From the NCBI GenBank assembly GCA_021769135.1, contig JAETTM010000004.1, positions 47,501 to 111,500 on the forward strand: a DNA stretch of 64,000 bases, given 5' to 3'. This DNA is from Lachnospiraceae bacterium (GTDB lineage Bacteria; Bacillota; Clostridia; Lachnospirales; Lachnospiraceae). Below the pieces are notes generated by a model that saw only the letters and a program-made list of their open reading frames with translations, was not told the DNA's origin and ran no database searches. The translations under genes and the position numbers were made by a program. Shown one piece after another: positions 53,811-62,838 of the stretch. Every line of letters starts with the position of its first letter. The stretch's first letter is position 1.

Positions 53811-54476
53811 TCAAACTCTGGCCACTACATCCCCCGGCCCTTTATAAATACAATTTTCCGGAACAAATCCCCTTACCGCAGAAGTAGGATATACGCTTGC
53901 CCCCTTGCCAATCACCGTGCCGGGATTGAGCACGGAATTGCATCCGACCTCTACGCAATCCCCCAGCATAGCCCCGAATTTTTTCAATCCTGTCTCTATA
54001 CACCCCTCAGCGGATTTCACCTCTACCAGCGTTTTATCGCTTTTCACATTAGATGTAATAGATCCCGCCCCCATGTGTGCTTTATACCCTAAAATACTAT
54101 CGCCAACATAATTATAGTGGGGAACCTGTACTTTATTAAACAGAATGACATTTTTCAGTTCGGTAGAATTGCCCACTACTGCCCCTTTTCCTACAATGGC
54201 GCTTCCCCTGATAAAAGCGCAGTGGCGTATTTCCGCCTCTTCATCAATAATGGCCGGGCCTCCGATATATGCGCTGGGAAAAACATGGGCCGATTTTGCC
54301 ACCCAAATATTTTCCCCCCTTTTCTCATATTTGTCCGCAGGCAGGCTGTTCCCCAGTTCGACAATAAAATCCTTTATTTTCCCAAGCACTTCCCACGGGT
54401 ATTGAGCCCCTTCAAAAATCGCCGCCGCAATTGTTTCCTCTAACGTATACAATTGTGTTATCTTCCATTTTTCCAT
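53811..54476 (-). CDS. Left-handed beta-helix protein (GlmU C-terminal-like)
   Basis: A 221-residue protein. The N-terminal helical part (1-60) is followed by hexapeptide repeats of a left-handed beta-helix (about 65-215): VAKSAHVFPSAYIGGPAIID, GSAIVGKGAVVGNS, GAMLGDCVEVGCNSVLNPGT and IGKGASVYPTSAVRG. It resembles the acetyltransferase half of GlmU and is often annotated UDP-N-acetylglucosamine pyrophosphorylase, but there is no pyrophosphorylase domain here. It may be an acyl- or nucleotidyl-sugar enzyme. The ATG at 54476 has AAGGAGG upstream at a suitable distance; one at 54485 is too close to it. Confidence 0.78.
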   Translation of the reverse strand: MEKWKITQLYTLEETIAAAIFEGAQYPWEVLGKIKDFIVELGNSLPADKYEKRGENIWVAKSAHVFPSAYIGGPAIIDEEAEIRHCAFIRGSAIVGKGAVVGNSTELKNVILFNKVQVPHYNYVGDSILGYKAHMGAGSITSNVKSDKTLVEVKSAEGCIETGLKKFGAMLGDCVEVGCNSVLNPGTVIGKGASVYPTSAVRGFVPENCIYKGPGDVVARV

Positions 54477-54536
54477 TTTTTCCATTCCTCCTTCCTTTAC
54501 AATCAATAGCCATGCCGTTTTTTGCGCATTGCCAGA

Positions 54537-56546
54537 TTATTTATAATTCTTTGCTGCAAGGTCAAACATTCCATATAAGTAATCCTGATTCCCAAGTTGT
54601 TTCACCATGTTAGTCCGTCTGGTTACGAAATCGTCCAGTTTTGCCATATATTCCCCTTCCGTAATGCTCCCTTCGGCCACTAAAGTTAGCCCTTTCTCCC
54701 AGCTTGCCGTCAGCGCCGGATCCAACAATGGTCGGATAGCGCCCGCTACCACATCATGGACCATTTCCCCCATCAGGGTAGGGGTTATAATCTGGGTCTT
54801 TTTGTTCAAAGAAAGGTATTGGATATTCACCAGCTTTTTCAAAATTTCCGCCCTGGTAGCGGAAGTTCCTATGCCGCTTCCCTTTATCTGCGCCCGCAGT
54901 TCTTCATCCTCTATGAACTGTCCCGCGTTTTCCATAGTCAGGATTATGGTGCCGGAATTGTAACGCTTGGGCGGCGAAGTCTCCCCTTCTTTGATTTCCA
55001 GCCTGTTAAGCTTCATCACAGCCCCCTTTTTCAGCCGATGAACCAATGCAATGAATTCCGGGTCTCTTGTATCCGTCTCTCCCCCTTCATCCTCTTTTCT
55101 GCCGTCTGACGCTTCCTTTTTCTTCAAAAAGGACAAGTCCATTACCTTCAAATAGCCCTCTTCCTCCAAAAACTTGAAGTTCGCAAAAAACTTTTCCCCC
55201 TTTATGTCCACCCGAAGAGCAAATTTCCTGTAAACTGCAGCGGGATAAAAAATACTTAGAAATCTTCGGACTATCAATTCATATACCTTTGCCGCAGTCT
55301 GGTTCAGCCCGTTTAAATTGCCCAGCCCCTGTCCGGTAGGAATGATAGCGTAATGATCCGTAATCTGCTTGTCATTGACATATCTGGTCTTAAGGATATT
55401 CTTGTAAGCCGTTCCCTGCAGCACTTCCCCGGCAAAAACCGCCAACGGAGAATAATTCTTTAACCCGCTTATGTTCTTATAAATCTCTTTTGCCGCCGCG
55501 CTGGAAAGCACCCTGGCATCCGTCCTTGGATATGTCGTAAGCTTTTTTTCATATAATTCCTGAACGATACGAAGCGTCTCGTCCGGGCTGATTTTAAAAT
55601 ATTTGGAACAATCATTCTGCAGTTCGGCCAGATTATATAGAAGGGGCGGATTTTTCGTTTCCTTTTTCTTTTCAACCCCTTCTACTATAGGGGGTGACAC
55701 AGGATCCATTTGCAGATAAGCAATTAATTCTTCCGCTGCCCGTTTTTCCTTGAATCCATTTTCCTTATACAGAAGCGGGGAGGCATAATATTTTGTTCCT
55801 TCCACCGCTTTCCATTCGCAGTCGAACCCTTTTCCCTCGACTTCTACTCCCGCTGTCACCCGGTAGAAAGGGGTTTTTACGAATTCCCTGATTTCCCTCT
55901 CCCGCTTTACCACCATACCGAGCACACAGGTCATCACTCTGCCTACGGAGACTACCGCCCGGTCCGCTTTCAGGTAAGATTTAATCGCATTGCCGTATTT
56001 TAAAGTGAGTACCCGGGAAAAGTTAATCCCCATCAAATAATCTTCTTTCGCCCTTAAATAGGCGGCCGAGCCAAGGTTGTCATATTCAGATAAATCCTTG
56101 GCTTCCCGAATCCCCCTTAATATCTCTTCTTCCGTCTGGGAATCTATCCATACCCGCTTTCTCTGCTTTCCGACAACTTTCGCCTCCTGCTCTACCAGCC
56201 GGTAAATATATTCCCCCTCCCGCCCGGAGTCAGTGCAAACATAAATGGTGCTTACATCCTGCCGGTTTAACAGGCCGCTGACAATCTCGAACTGTTTTTT
56301 TACATTCTCAATCACTTCATATTTGAATCTTTCGGGAATAAAGGGGAGCGTGGCCAGCGACCATCTTTTGTATTTCTCATCATATACCTCCGGATAGCTC
56401 ATGGTTACCAAATGCCCTACGCACCAGGTCACAATCGCATCCCCTGATTCAATAAAGCCATCCCGGCTGCTTATATTTAACTTTAATGCCTTGGCAAATT
56501 CCCTCGCCACACTGGGCTTTTCCGCTATAAATAAATTTTTTCCCAT
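54537..56546 (-). CDS. topB: DNA topoisomerase III (TopB)
   Basis: A 669-residue type IA topoisomerase. The Toprim N-terminus is NLFIAEKPSVAREFAKAL with VCTDSGREGEYIYRLVEQ as its second acidic motif. The catalytic tyrosine is in KLTTYPRTDARVLSS. The C-terminal regions include YNSGTIILTMENAG and KGSGIGTSATRAEIL. No zinc-finger tail is present. The ATG at 56546 is the natural start (MGKNLFIAEKP) though the ribosome site is poor. Such TopB copies occur both in chromosomes and in conjugative elements; the asd and argH neighbours suggest a resident gene. Confidence 0.9.
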   Translation of the reverse strand: MGKNLFIAEKPSVAREFAKALKLNISSRDGFIESGDAIVTWCVGHLVTMSYPEVYDEKYKRWSLATLPFIPERFKYEVIENVKKQFEIVSGLLNRQDVSTIYVCTDSGREGEYIYRLVEQEAKVVGKQRKRVWIDSQTEEEILRGIREAKDLSEYDNLGSAAYLRAKEDYLMGINFSRVLTLKYGNAIKSYLKADRAVVSVGRVMTCVLGMVVKREREIREFVKTPFYRVTAGVEVEGKGFDCEWKAVEGTKYYASPLLYKENGFKEKRAAEELIAYLQMDPVSPPIVEGVEKKKETKNPPLLYNLAELQNDCSKYFKISPDETLRIVQELYEKKLTTYPRTDARVLSSAAAKEIYKNISGLKNYSPLAVFAGEVLQGTAYKNILKTRYVNDKQITDHYAIIPTGQGLGNLNGLNQTAAKVYELIVRRFLSIFYPAAVYRKFALRVDIKGEKFFANFKFLEEEGYLKVMDLSFLKKKEASDGRKEDEGGETDTRDPEFIALVHRLKKGAVMKLNRLEIKEGETSPPKRYNSGTIILTMENAGQFIEDEELRAQIKGSGIGTSATRAEILKKLVNIQYLSLNKKTQIITPTLMGEMVHDVVAGAIRPLLDPALTASWEKGLTLVAEGSITEGEYMAKLDDFVTRRTNMVKQLGNQDYLYGMFDLAAKNYK

Positions 56547-56681
56547 TTTATGTTCATCCCAGAACAAGCCCTATCATTTGGTAATGATGAGGGCTTGTAT
56601 ATATTTCCCCGCAAGCAGCGAACCAAGCCATATGGGCAACGGCTATGCAGCCGCTCTTTGCTTTGGCAATCGCCGCGAGGC

Positions 56682-57767
56682 TTATTTCTTTGTAATATAA
56701 CCCTGTGCTTTCAACAACTCTGCGCAAAGGACTGCACCGCCGGCGGCTCCCCTTACCGTATTGTGGGATAACCCTACAAACTTCCAGTCGTACACCGCAT
56801 CTTCCCGCAGGCGCCCTACGCTTATGCCCATTCCGTTCTCAAAGTCCACATCCATGGCTACCTGAGGGCGGTTGTCTTCCTCCAGATATTGAATAAACTG
56901 CTTTGGTGCGCTAGGCAGCCCCAGTTCCTGGGGAACGCCCTTAAACCGGAGCAGTTTTTCCACCAGCTGCTCTTTCGTCGCTTTCCTTTTAAACTTTACG
57001 AACACGGCTGCGGTATGCCCGTTCAAAACGGGTACGCGGATACATTGGCAGGTAATAACCGGCGATGTGGCCGGTACAATAACCCCATCCTCAATTTTTC
57101 CCCATATCCGCAAAGGCTCCTTTTCGCTTTTTTCCTCTTCCCCGCCGATGTAAGGAATAATGTTCCCTTCCATCTCCGGCCAGTCCTTAAAGGTCTTTCC
57201 GGCTCCGGAAATGGCCTGATATGTAGTTGCCACTACTTCGTAAGGCTCGAATTCCTTCCATGCAGTCAGAACCGGGGCATAGCTTTGGATGGAACAATTG
57301 GGCTTCACGGCCACAAACCCCCGCTCCGTTCCCAATCTCTTTTTCTGGAAATCGATTACCTTCATATGCTCCGGATTAATTTCCGGCACTACCATGGGCA
57401 CGTCCGGCGTCCATCTATGGGCGCTGTTGTTGGACACAACCGGTGTCTCCGTTTTCGCATAATCTTCTTCGATTTTCTTGATTTCCTCTTTTGTCATATC
57501 CACCGCGCTGAAGACAAAATCCACCTGGGAAGCTACTTTTTCCACTTCATTTACGTTCATTACCACAATATCTTTTACCGCTTCCGGCATAGGCGTCGTC
57601 ATTTTCCATCTGCCGCCTACCGCCTCGGCATAAGTCCTGCCTGCGGAGCGCGGGCTTGCTGCAATCGTCGTCACTTCAAACCAGGGATGGTTTTCCAGCA
57701 GGGAAATAAACCTTTGCCCGACCATACCGGTTCCGCCTAAAATACCTACCTTTAACTTTTCGCTCAT
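56682..57767 (-). CDS. asd: Aspartate-semialdehyde dehydrogenase
   Basis: A 361-residue NADP-dependent enzyme at the branch to lysine, threonine and methionine. The Rossmann loop is VGILGGTGMVGQRFISLL; the catalytic cysteine lies in VAVKPNCSIQSYAP; AISGAGKTFKDWP and RVPVLNGHTAAVFVKF follow. It is the longer fungal/archaeal-like type common in Clostridia. The ATG at 57767 has GAGG five bases upstream. It lies 62 bases downstream of argH. Confidence 0.95.
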   Translation of the reverse strand: MSEKLKVGILGGTGMVGQRFISLLENHPWFEVTTIAASPRSAGRTYAEAVGGRWKMTTPMPEAVKDIVVMNVNEVEKVASQVDFVFSAVDMTKEEIKKIEEDYAKTETPVVSNNSAHRWTPDVPMVVPEINPEHMKVIDFQKKRLGTERGFVAVKPNCSIQSYAPVLTAWKEFEPYEVVATTYQAISGAGKTFKDWPEMEGNIIPYIGGEEEKSEKEPLRIWGKIEDGVIVPATSPVITCQCIRVPVLNGHTAAVFVKFKRKATKEQLVEKLLRFKGVPQELGLPSAPKQFIQYLEEDNRPQVAMDVDFENGMGISVGRLREDAVYDWKFVGLSHNTVRGAAGGAVLCAELLKAQGYITKK

Positions 57768-57829
57768 AGTTACCTCATTTCCGCGCAATTTATTACGCAT
57801 TTTTACTTTCTTTTACTACCCTTGCCGTC

Positions 57830-59260
57830 CTATTCCTGATTCCCGTCTATGCCATTTCCTTTGGCAATAAAGCCTGATAACCAGCTGTTTTCTACAATAT
57901 CTTTATATTTGCGGATTACTTCATTCATTGCCTCCGGCCCGGGTGCCCCGATTGTCAGCCGCCTTTCCACGCAGGCCTTCAGGCTCACCGCATCGTAAAT
58001 ATCCTCTTCAAATACCGGGCTGATTGCTTTCAGTTCTTCCATGCTCAATGCCTCAATGCATGTATTCTTGCTAATGCAATAGAGCACCAGCTGCCCGATA
58101 ATCCCATGGGCATCCCTGAACGGAACGCCTTTCCCCACCAGATAGTCTGCCGCATCTGTAGCATTGGTAAAACCGTTCATTGCGCTGGATGCCATCACTT
58201 CATGGTTAAACTTCATTGTCTTCAACATGCCGGTAAATAAAGCCAGACAGCCTTTTACCGTATCTATGGCATCGAATGTAAGCTCTTTATCCTCCTGCAA
58301 GTCCTTATTATATGCTAGGGGGATTCCCTTCATCACTGTCAGGATGGATACGAGGGCTCCATATACCCGGCCGGTTTTCCCCCTGACCAGTTCTGCGATA
58401 TCCGGGTTTTTCTTCTGGGGCATAATGCTGCTCCCCGTAGAGTATGCATCATCTATTTCTATAAAATGATATTCGTTGGAATTCCATATGATGATTTCTT
58501 CGCTAAAACGGCTCAAATGCATCATTACTGTGGATAATGCGGATAAAAATTCAATTAAATAATCCCTGTCCGCCACCGAATCCATGCTGTTTAACGTAGG
58601 ACCTTCGAATCCAAGCAAGGACGCCGTATATCCCCTGTCCAAAGGATAAGTGGTTCCAGCCAGCGCACCAGCCCCCAGCGGACAGTAGTTCATCCTTTCA
58701 TAGACATCCTTCATCCTTAGGCTATCCCGGCGGAACATCTCGAAATAAGCCCCCATATGATGCGCCAATGTGATGGGCTGGGCCTTTTGCAAATGGGTAA
58801 AACCCGGCATATAAGTTTCTTTGTTGTTTTCCATCACATTGAGCAATGTCCGTAGCAGTCCTTCCAATTCTTCCGCCACATTCAAAATTTCTTTTCTAAT
58901 ATATAACTTCATGTCCAAAGCCACCTGGTCATTGCGGCTTCTGCCCGTATGAAGCTTCTTGCCGGCTTCCCCTATCCTGGCGGTTAAATTTGCCTCCACA
59001 AAGCTATGTATGTCTTCATATTCATCTGTGATTTCCAGCTTTCCGCTTTTCACATCTTCCCTGATTCCCACAAGCCCTTTAACAATCGCATTCTTCTCTT
59101 CTTCCGACAATATCCCCTGCTTTTCCAGCATTACCACATGGGCGATACTCCCTTCGATATCCTCTTCAAATAACTTCCTGTCAAAAGAAATGGATGCGTT
59201 AAAACGATAAACAAGCTCATCCGTCTCCTTCGTAAAACGTCCGCCCCAAAGCTGTGCCAT
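57830..59260 (-). CDS. argH: Argininosuccinate lyase
   Basis: A 476-residue enzyme that splits argininosuccinate to arginine and fumarate. The family signature is STGSSIMPQKKNPDIAELVR; other blocks are HTGRSRNDQVALDMKLYI and MPGFTHLQKAQPITLAHHM. It is normal length, slightly extended at the C-terminus. There is no adjacent argG. AGGAGG-like sequence precedes the ATG. It is the first gene of the minus-strand run argH-asd-topB. Confidence 0.96.
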   Translation of the reverse strand: MAQLWGGRFTKETDELVYRFNASISFDRKLFEEDIEGSIAHVVMLEKQGILSEEEKNAIVKGLVGIREDVKSGKLEITDEYEDIHSFVEANLTARIGEAGKKLHTGRSRNDQVALDMKLYIRKEILNVAEELEGLLRTLLNVMENNKETYMPGFTHLQKAQPITLAHHMGAYFEMFRRDSLRMKDVYERMNYCPLGAGALAGTTYPLDRGYTASLLGFEGPTLNSMDSVADRDYLIEFLSALSTVMMHLSRFSEEIIIWNSNEYHFIEIDDAYSTGSSIMPQKKNPDIAELVRGKTGRVYGALVSILTVMKGIPLAYNKDLQEDKELTFDAIDTVKGCLALFTGMLKTMKFNHEVMASSAMNGFTNATDAADYLVGKGVPFRDAHGIIGQLVLYCISKNTCIEALSMEELKAISPVFEEDIYDAVSLKACVERRLTIGAPGPEAMNEVIRKYKDIVENSWLSGFIAKGNGIDGNQE

Positions 59261-59387
59261 GACATTTTCCTCCTAAATTCATCAAAAACAGTAAATTGAT
59301 ACTATCACATTTTTTTACGTTTTTCAATCTTTTCTTTCATATGCCACCCTTACGGGCAGTTCCTGACTCACACCATTTTTCTTCCCT

Positions 59388-59433
59388 TCATATAATAAAC
59401 ATATATGAAGTCATATAATAAGCATATATGAAG
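59388..59433. repeat. Tandem 23-bp palindromic repeats upstream of the ABC transporter
   Basis: Two copies of TCATATAATAAACATATATG plus AAG (59388-59410 and 59411-59433) differ at one base. Each is itself a dyad (CATATA...TATATG) and contains TATAAT. The second ends just before the ribosome site of the ABC ATPase gene. The copies could be a double operator or a duplicated promoter box. Confidence 0.85.
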
Positions 59434-59446
59434 TTGGAGGAAGCTT

Positions 59447-60280
59447 ATGACACAACCGATATTAGAATTAAATGATATCTGCTATTCCTACCACAGCTTA
59501 AAAGGCGAAACAGATGCCTTATCCCATATATCCTTTCAAGTAAAAAAGGGCGAATTCCTGGCGATTGTCGGCCCATCCGGATGCGGTAAATCCACGCTTT
59601 TATCCATTATTTCCGGCCTCATCGTTCCGGAAGGAGGAGAAATCCGTTTCCCTCAAAACAACGAAGAAGGCGGAAATATGCAATCCCAGGCAAAATGCAG
59701 CCCGCGCATTGGGTATATGCTCCAACATGACCATCTGTTGGAATGGCGTACGATTTACAAGAATATTATCCTGGGCCTGGAAATCAACCATCAGGTTACG
59801 CCGGAAAAAACCGCACGCGCCATAGAGCTCCTGAAAGATTATGGGCTTTATAAATTCAAAGACAAAAAACCCGGGGAACTGTCCGGCGGCATGAAACAAC
59901 GCGCGGCTTTGATACGCACCCTGGTCTTGGACCCGGAAATCCTCTTGCTCGATGAACCGTTCAGCGCCTTGGACTATCAGACAAGGCTTTCCGTCTCTTC
60001 CGATATCTGCAGCATTATCCGTTCTGCAAAAAAAACGGCCATTTTAGTGACCCATGACCTGTCGGAAGCTATCAGCCTTGCCGACCGCATTCTCGTTTTA
60101 AGCAAACGTCCGGCCACGATAAAATGCGATATCCCTATCCACTTAACCGTAACCGGCACCTCCCCCCTCGCTTCCCGGAACGCTCCGGAGTACCAGGGGT
60201 ATTTTAATCAATTATGGAAGGAGATTTCTGATGAAAGCCATATACCGAACCCATCGGATGACGGATGCCCCGCTAAGTAA
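59447..60280 (+). CDS. ABC transporter ATP-binding protein, SsuB/TauB/ThiZ type
   Basis: A 277-residue ATPase of the nitrate/sulfonate/thiamine-precursor importer class. Walker A is IVGPSGCGKSTLLSI, Q-loop GYMLQHDHLLEW, signature LSGGMKQRAALIR, Walker B EILLLDEPFSALD and H-loop VTHDLSEA. GGAGG is six bases upstream of the ATG. It overlaps the permease gene by 50 bases. The solute is unknown; class members import sulfonates, taurine or HMP-type thiamine precursors. No binding-protein gene is present. Confidence 0.92.
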   Translation: MTQPILELNDICYSYHSLKGETDALSHISFQVKKGEFLAIVGPSGCGKSTLLSIISGLIVPEGGEIRFPQNNEEGGNMQSQAKCSPRIGYMLQHDHLLEWRTIYKNIILGLEINHQVTPEKTARAIELLKDYGLYKFKDKKPGELSGGMKQRAALIRTLVLDPEILLLDEPFSALDYQTRLSVSSDICSIIRSAKKTAILVTHDLSEAISLADRILVLSKRPATIKCDIPIHLTVTGTSPLASRNAPEYQGYFNQLWKEISDESHIPNPSDDGCPAK

Positions 60281-61007
60281 GCAGGAAATTTTTGAGCGCA
60301 CCCATCAAAGGCATCACCGGATGGTTGCCTTTATTCGCCTGCTAATTCTCATTCTGTTTCTATCTCTTTGGGAATTCAGCGCCCAAATGGGCTATATCGA
60401 TTCATTCTTTTTCAGCAGCCCCAGTCAGGTTGCCCTATGCTTTGCCGGTATGATAAAAGACGGCACATTTTTTATTAACACAGGGATTACCCTGTTGGAA
60501 ACCATTGCAAGCTTCCTTCTTGTCTTCGTAATCGGAATGTTATTTGCAACCCTCTTATGGTATTCCGATAAATGCGCCGAAATACTGGAGCCTTATCTGG
60601 TTATTTTAAACAGCCTGCCCAAATCCGCCCTTGCCCCCTTATTCATTGTATGGCTTGGAACTGGAATAAATACCATAATTGTAGCAGGAATTTCCGTCGC
60701 AATATTCGGCTCCATCATCAACTTATACACCGGTTTTCGACAGATTGACGAAGAAAAAATAAAATTGATTTATACATTGGGAGGCCGAAAACAAACGGCG
60801 TTTTTAAAAGTTGTACTTCCCGGCTCTATACCAACTATTTTAAGCAATATGAAAGTCAACATCGGCCTCGCTCTGGTAGGCGTTATCATCGGCGAATTCC
60901 TTGCCGCACGAAGGGGGCTTGGATATCTGATTATTTATGGTTCCCAGGTGTTCAAATGGTGGGCGGGAATGATAGAAATGAGTATCCGAATTTATCCATA
61001 TAAATAA
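60231..61007 (+). CDS. ABC transporter permease, SsuC/ThiX type, with a shortened C-terminus
   Basis: A 258-residue membrane subunit with about five recognisable helices. The EAA-type coupling loop is seen in the stretch around GGRKQTAFLKVVLPGSIPTI, and VGVIIGEFLAARRGLGYLI is a family block. After YGSQVFK the family normally continues into a last membrane helix of about 25 residues; here it reads WWAGMIEMSIRIYPYK and stops. The end therefore looks replaced or truncated, and no periplasmic binding protein follows. AAGGAG precedes the ATG. The transporter may be non-functional. Confidence 0.82.
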   Translation: MKAIYRTHRMTDAPLSKQEIFERTHQRHHRMVAFIRLLILILFLSLWEFSAQMGYIDSFFFSSPSQVALCFAGMIKDGTFFINTGITLLETIASFLLVFVIGMLFATLLWYSDKCAEILEPYLVILNSLPKSALAPLFIVWLGTGINTIIVAGISVAIFGSIINLYTGFRQIDEEKIKLIYTLGGRKQTAFLKVVLPGSIPTILSNMKVNIGLALVGVIIGEFLAARRGLGYLIIYGSQVFKWWAGMIEMSIRIYPYK

Positions 61008-61070
61008 CCATGCCCTTTCCACAGCCTGCAAACTTTTCTGTGAAAAATTTATTTTTCACACTAACCTGCT

Positions 61071-62756
61071 TTAATCTGCCCTGCCTATCTGCACCTTCTT
61101 GCCGCAGAAAGCAAATCCATATTTCCGTATATGTTCTTTGGAAAAGCCTTTTGCCGCGAGGGATGCTTCATAATTTTGTCTGTCTATCTGCCGAAGCGCA
61201 TCCTGAACCGTGTCGGACAGCTCTTTTTCATCGGTATCCTGTACCTTAAATTCAAAAATATAAGCATTATCCGACGCTTTCTTTGGTTCCAGCATCACGT
61301 CATATCGCCCGAAGCCGCTCTCCCGGTTCGAGGTAAGGGTATACCGGTCCGCCAACTCTACCATTAACCCTAGGACAAACCCATGGTAAAAACGCTCCGG
61401 CTTTTCTGAAGAGGGTGACTTTCCTGTATCGAAATAGCTGAAAGTCTCCATGGCAACCTGGTTCATATAAGTGTTCATCGCTTTTACGTCATCCAAAAGG
61501 AGCGCTTTAATAAAGGCGTTATAGCTGCTGTTTTCCGCAAACCACCCCTGAATCATATTTTCAAACATGATTTTCACTTCCCTGTTTGTCAGGGCCAGTT
61601 CATAGTAAGTCCGCCCCGTTTTCTCTGAAAATACGTTCTCCACAACTTTCAGATATCCGCTGGCAAGCAGAAGGCTCCAGATTGCATTCTTTTTTACCAT
61701 AAGCTGGTCATAAACAATTTGCTCGTCAATCTCCATATGAAGCGGCTCTCCGCCTAATAAACGTTCAAAAGACTGCTTAATGTCGGGGTTGCTTTCCCTA
61801 AGAAGCTTTTCTATGAGTTTATTTGAACTGGTGTTGGCCCAGTAGAGGCCTGCTTTCTTCTTATCAAGGTAATGAATGATTGACCATGGATTGTAGATAT
61901 CTTGCATCTTTCCAAACGTAAAGCCGTCATACCACTCTTTTATCTCTTTTTCCTTTTCCAAGAGGCCGAATTCCTTTAATGCAGCAAATACTTCTTCTTC
62001 CGTAAAACCAAATATTTCCGCATATTTATCTGAAGTGGTAGTCACCACTTCCAAATTATTTAAATCAGAAAAAACGGATTCTTTGCTTACTCTCGTTATT
62101 CCCGTCATAACAGCACGTTCCATGCAAGGATTCGTCTTGAAGGTAGCATTAAATAAACTTCTGGTTAACTCTACAAGTTCTTTCCAATATCCTTTTACAT
62201 ATGCCTCCTGCATTGGCGTATCATACTCGTCCAAAAAGAGGATAACCTTTTTCCCAAAATAACGGCATAAATAATTTGACAGAGTTTTCAATGATGAGGA
62301 CAGGACATAGTTTTCCATATCCGCCGTGACATTCCTGAAATACTTCTTCTCTTTCTCGTTAAGCAGACATCCTTCCAGCAAAAAATCGTTTTGGCTATAC
62401 AATTGTTCGATGAGATAGCAAATCATCTTCCTCGCATCCTGGAAGTTGGTCTCCTTTACATCGGCAAAGCTTAAGAAGAGCACCGGGTATGTTCCCTGCA
62501 GTTTCCTGTATTCGCTGTATTCCCATATCTCCATCCCTTCAAACAAATCCTCCCTGCCCGCATAGTTGACCGAAAAAAACTTTTCCAGCATGCTCATCGT
62601 CAACGTCTTGCCAAACCTTCTCGGGCGGGTGATTAATGTCACGCTATCCCCACTATCCCACCATTCTTTGATAAATCTGGTTTTATCAATGTAGAAATAT
62701 CCTTTTTCCCTAATCGTTTCAAAATCCTGCTGTCCAATCGCTACAGTCCTTGCCAT
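61071..62756 (-). CDS. AAA-ATPase-like protein with C-terminal PD-(D/E)XK nuclease domain
   Basis: A 561-residue protein of the widespread AAA-ATPase_like/PDDEXK_9 family. The N-terminal part has a P-loop-like TRPRRFGKTLTMSMLEKFF and Walker B VILFLDEYDTPMQEA. The C-terminal domain has GFGRYDVMLEP and NAYIFEFKVQ, which fit the Asp and ExK of a PD-(D/E)XK nuclease. Such genes occur in multiple copies in gut Firmicutes and Bacteroidetes and behave like mobile or selfish genes; their biological role is not established. It converges on the shortened permease gene and follows the Rpn-family gene. Confidence 0.87.
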   Translation of the reverse strand: MARTVAIGQQDFETIREKGYFYIDKTRFIKEWWDSGDSVTLITRPRRFGKTLTMSMLEKFFSVNYAGREDLFEGMEIWEYSEYRKLQGTYPVLFLSFADVKETNFQDARKMICYLIEQLYSQNDFLLEGCLLNEKEKKYFRNVTADMENYVLSSSLKTLSNYLCRYFGKKVILFLDEYDTPMQEAYVKGYWKELVELTRSLFNATFKTNPCMERAVMTGITRVSKESVFSDLNNLEVVTTTSDKYAEIFGFTEEEVFAALKEFGLLEKEKEIKEWYDGFTFGKMQDIYNPWSIIHYLDKKKAGLYWANTSSNKLIEKLLRESNPDIKQSFERLLGGEPLHMEIDEQIVYDQLMVKKNAIWSLLLASGYLKVVENVFSEKTGRTYYELALTNREVKIMFENMIQGWFAENSSYNAFIKALLLDDVKAMNTYMNQVAMETFSYFDTGKSPSSEKPERFYHGFVLGLMVELADRYTLTSNRESGFGRYDVMLEPKKASDNAYIFEFKVQDTDEKELSDTVQDALRQIDRQNYEASLAAKGFSKEHIRKYGFAFCGKKVQIGRAD

Positions 62757-62838
62757 AAGTTATCCTTTCTTTGAGAAATATCCAATCCCAGCTTTATCTC
62801 CCAATGGTTGGAGGGAATGATAATCGCCCTCTTTTCAT

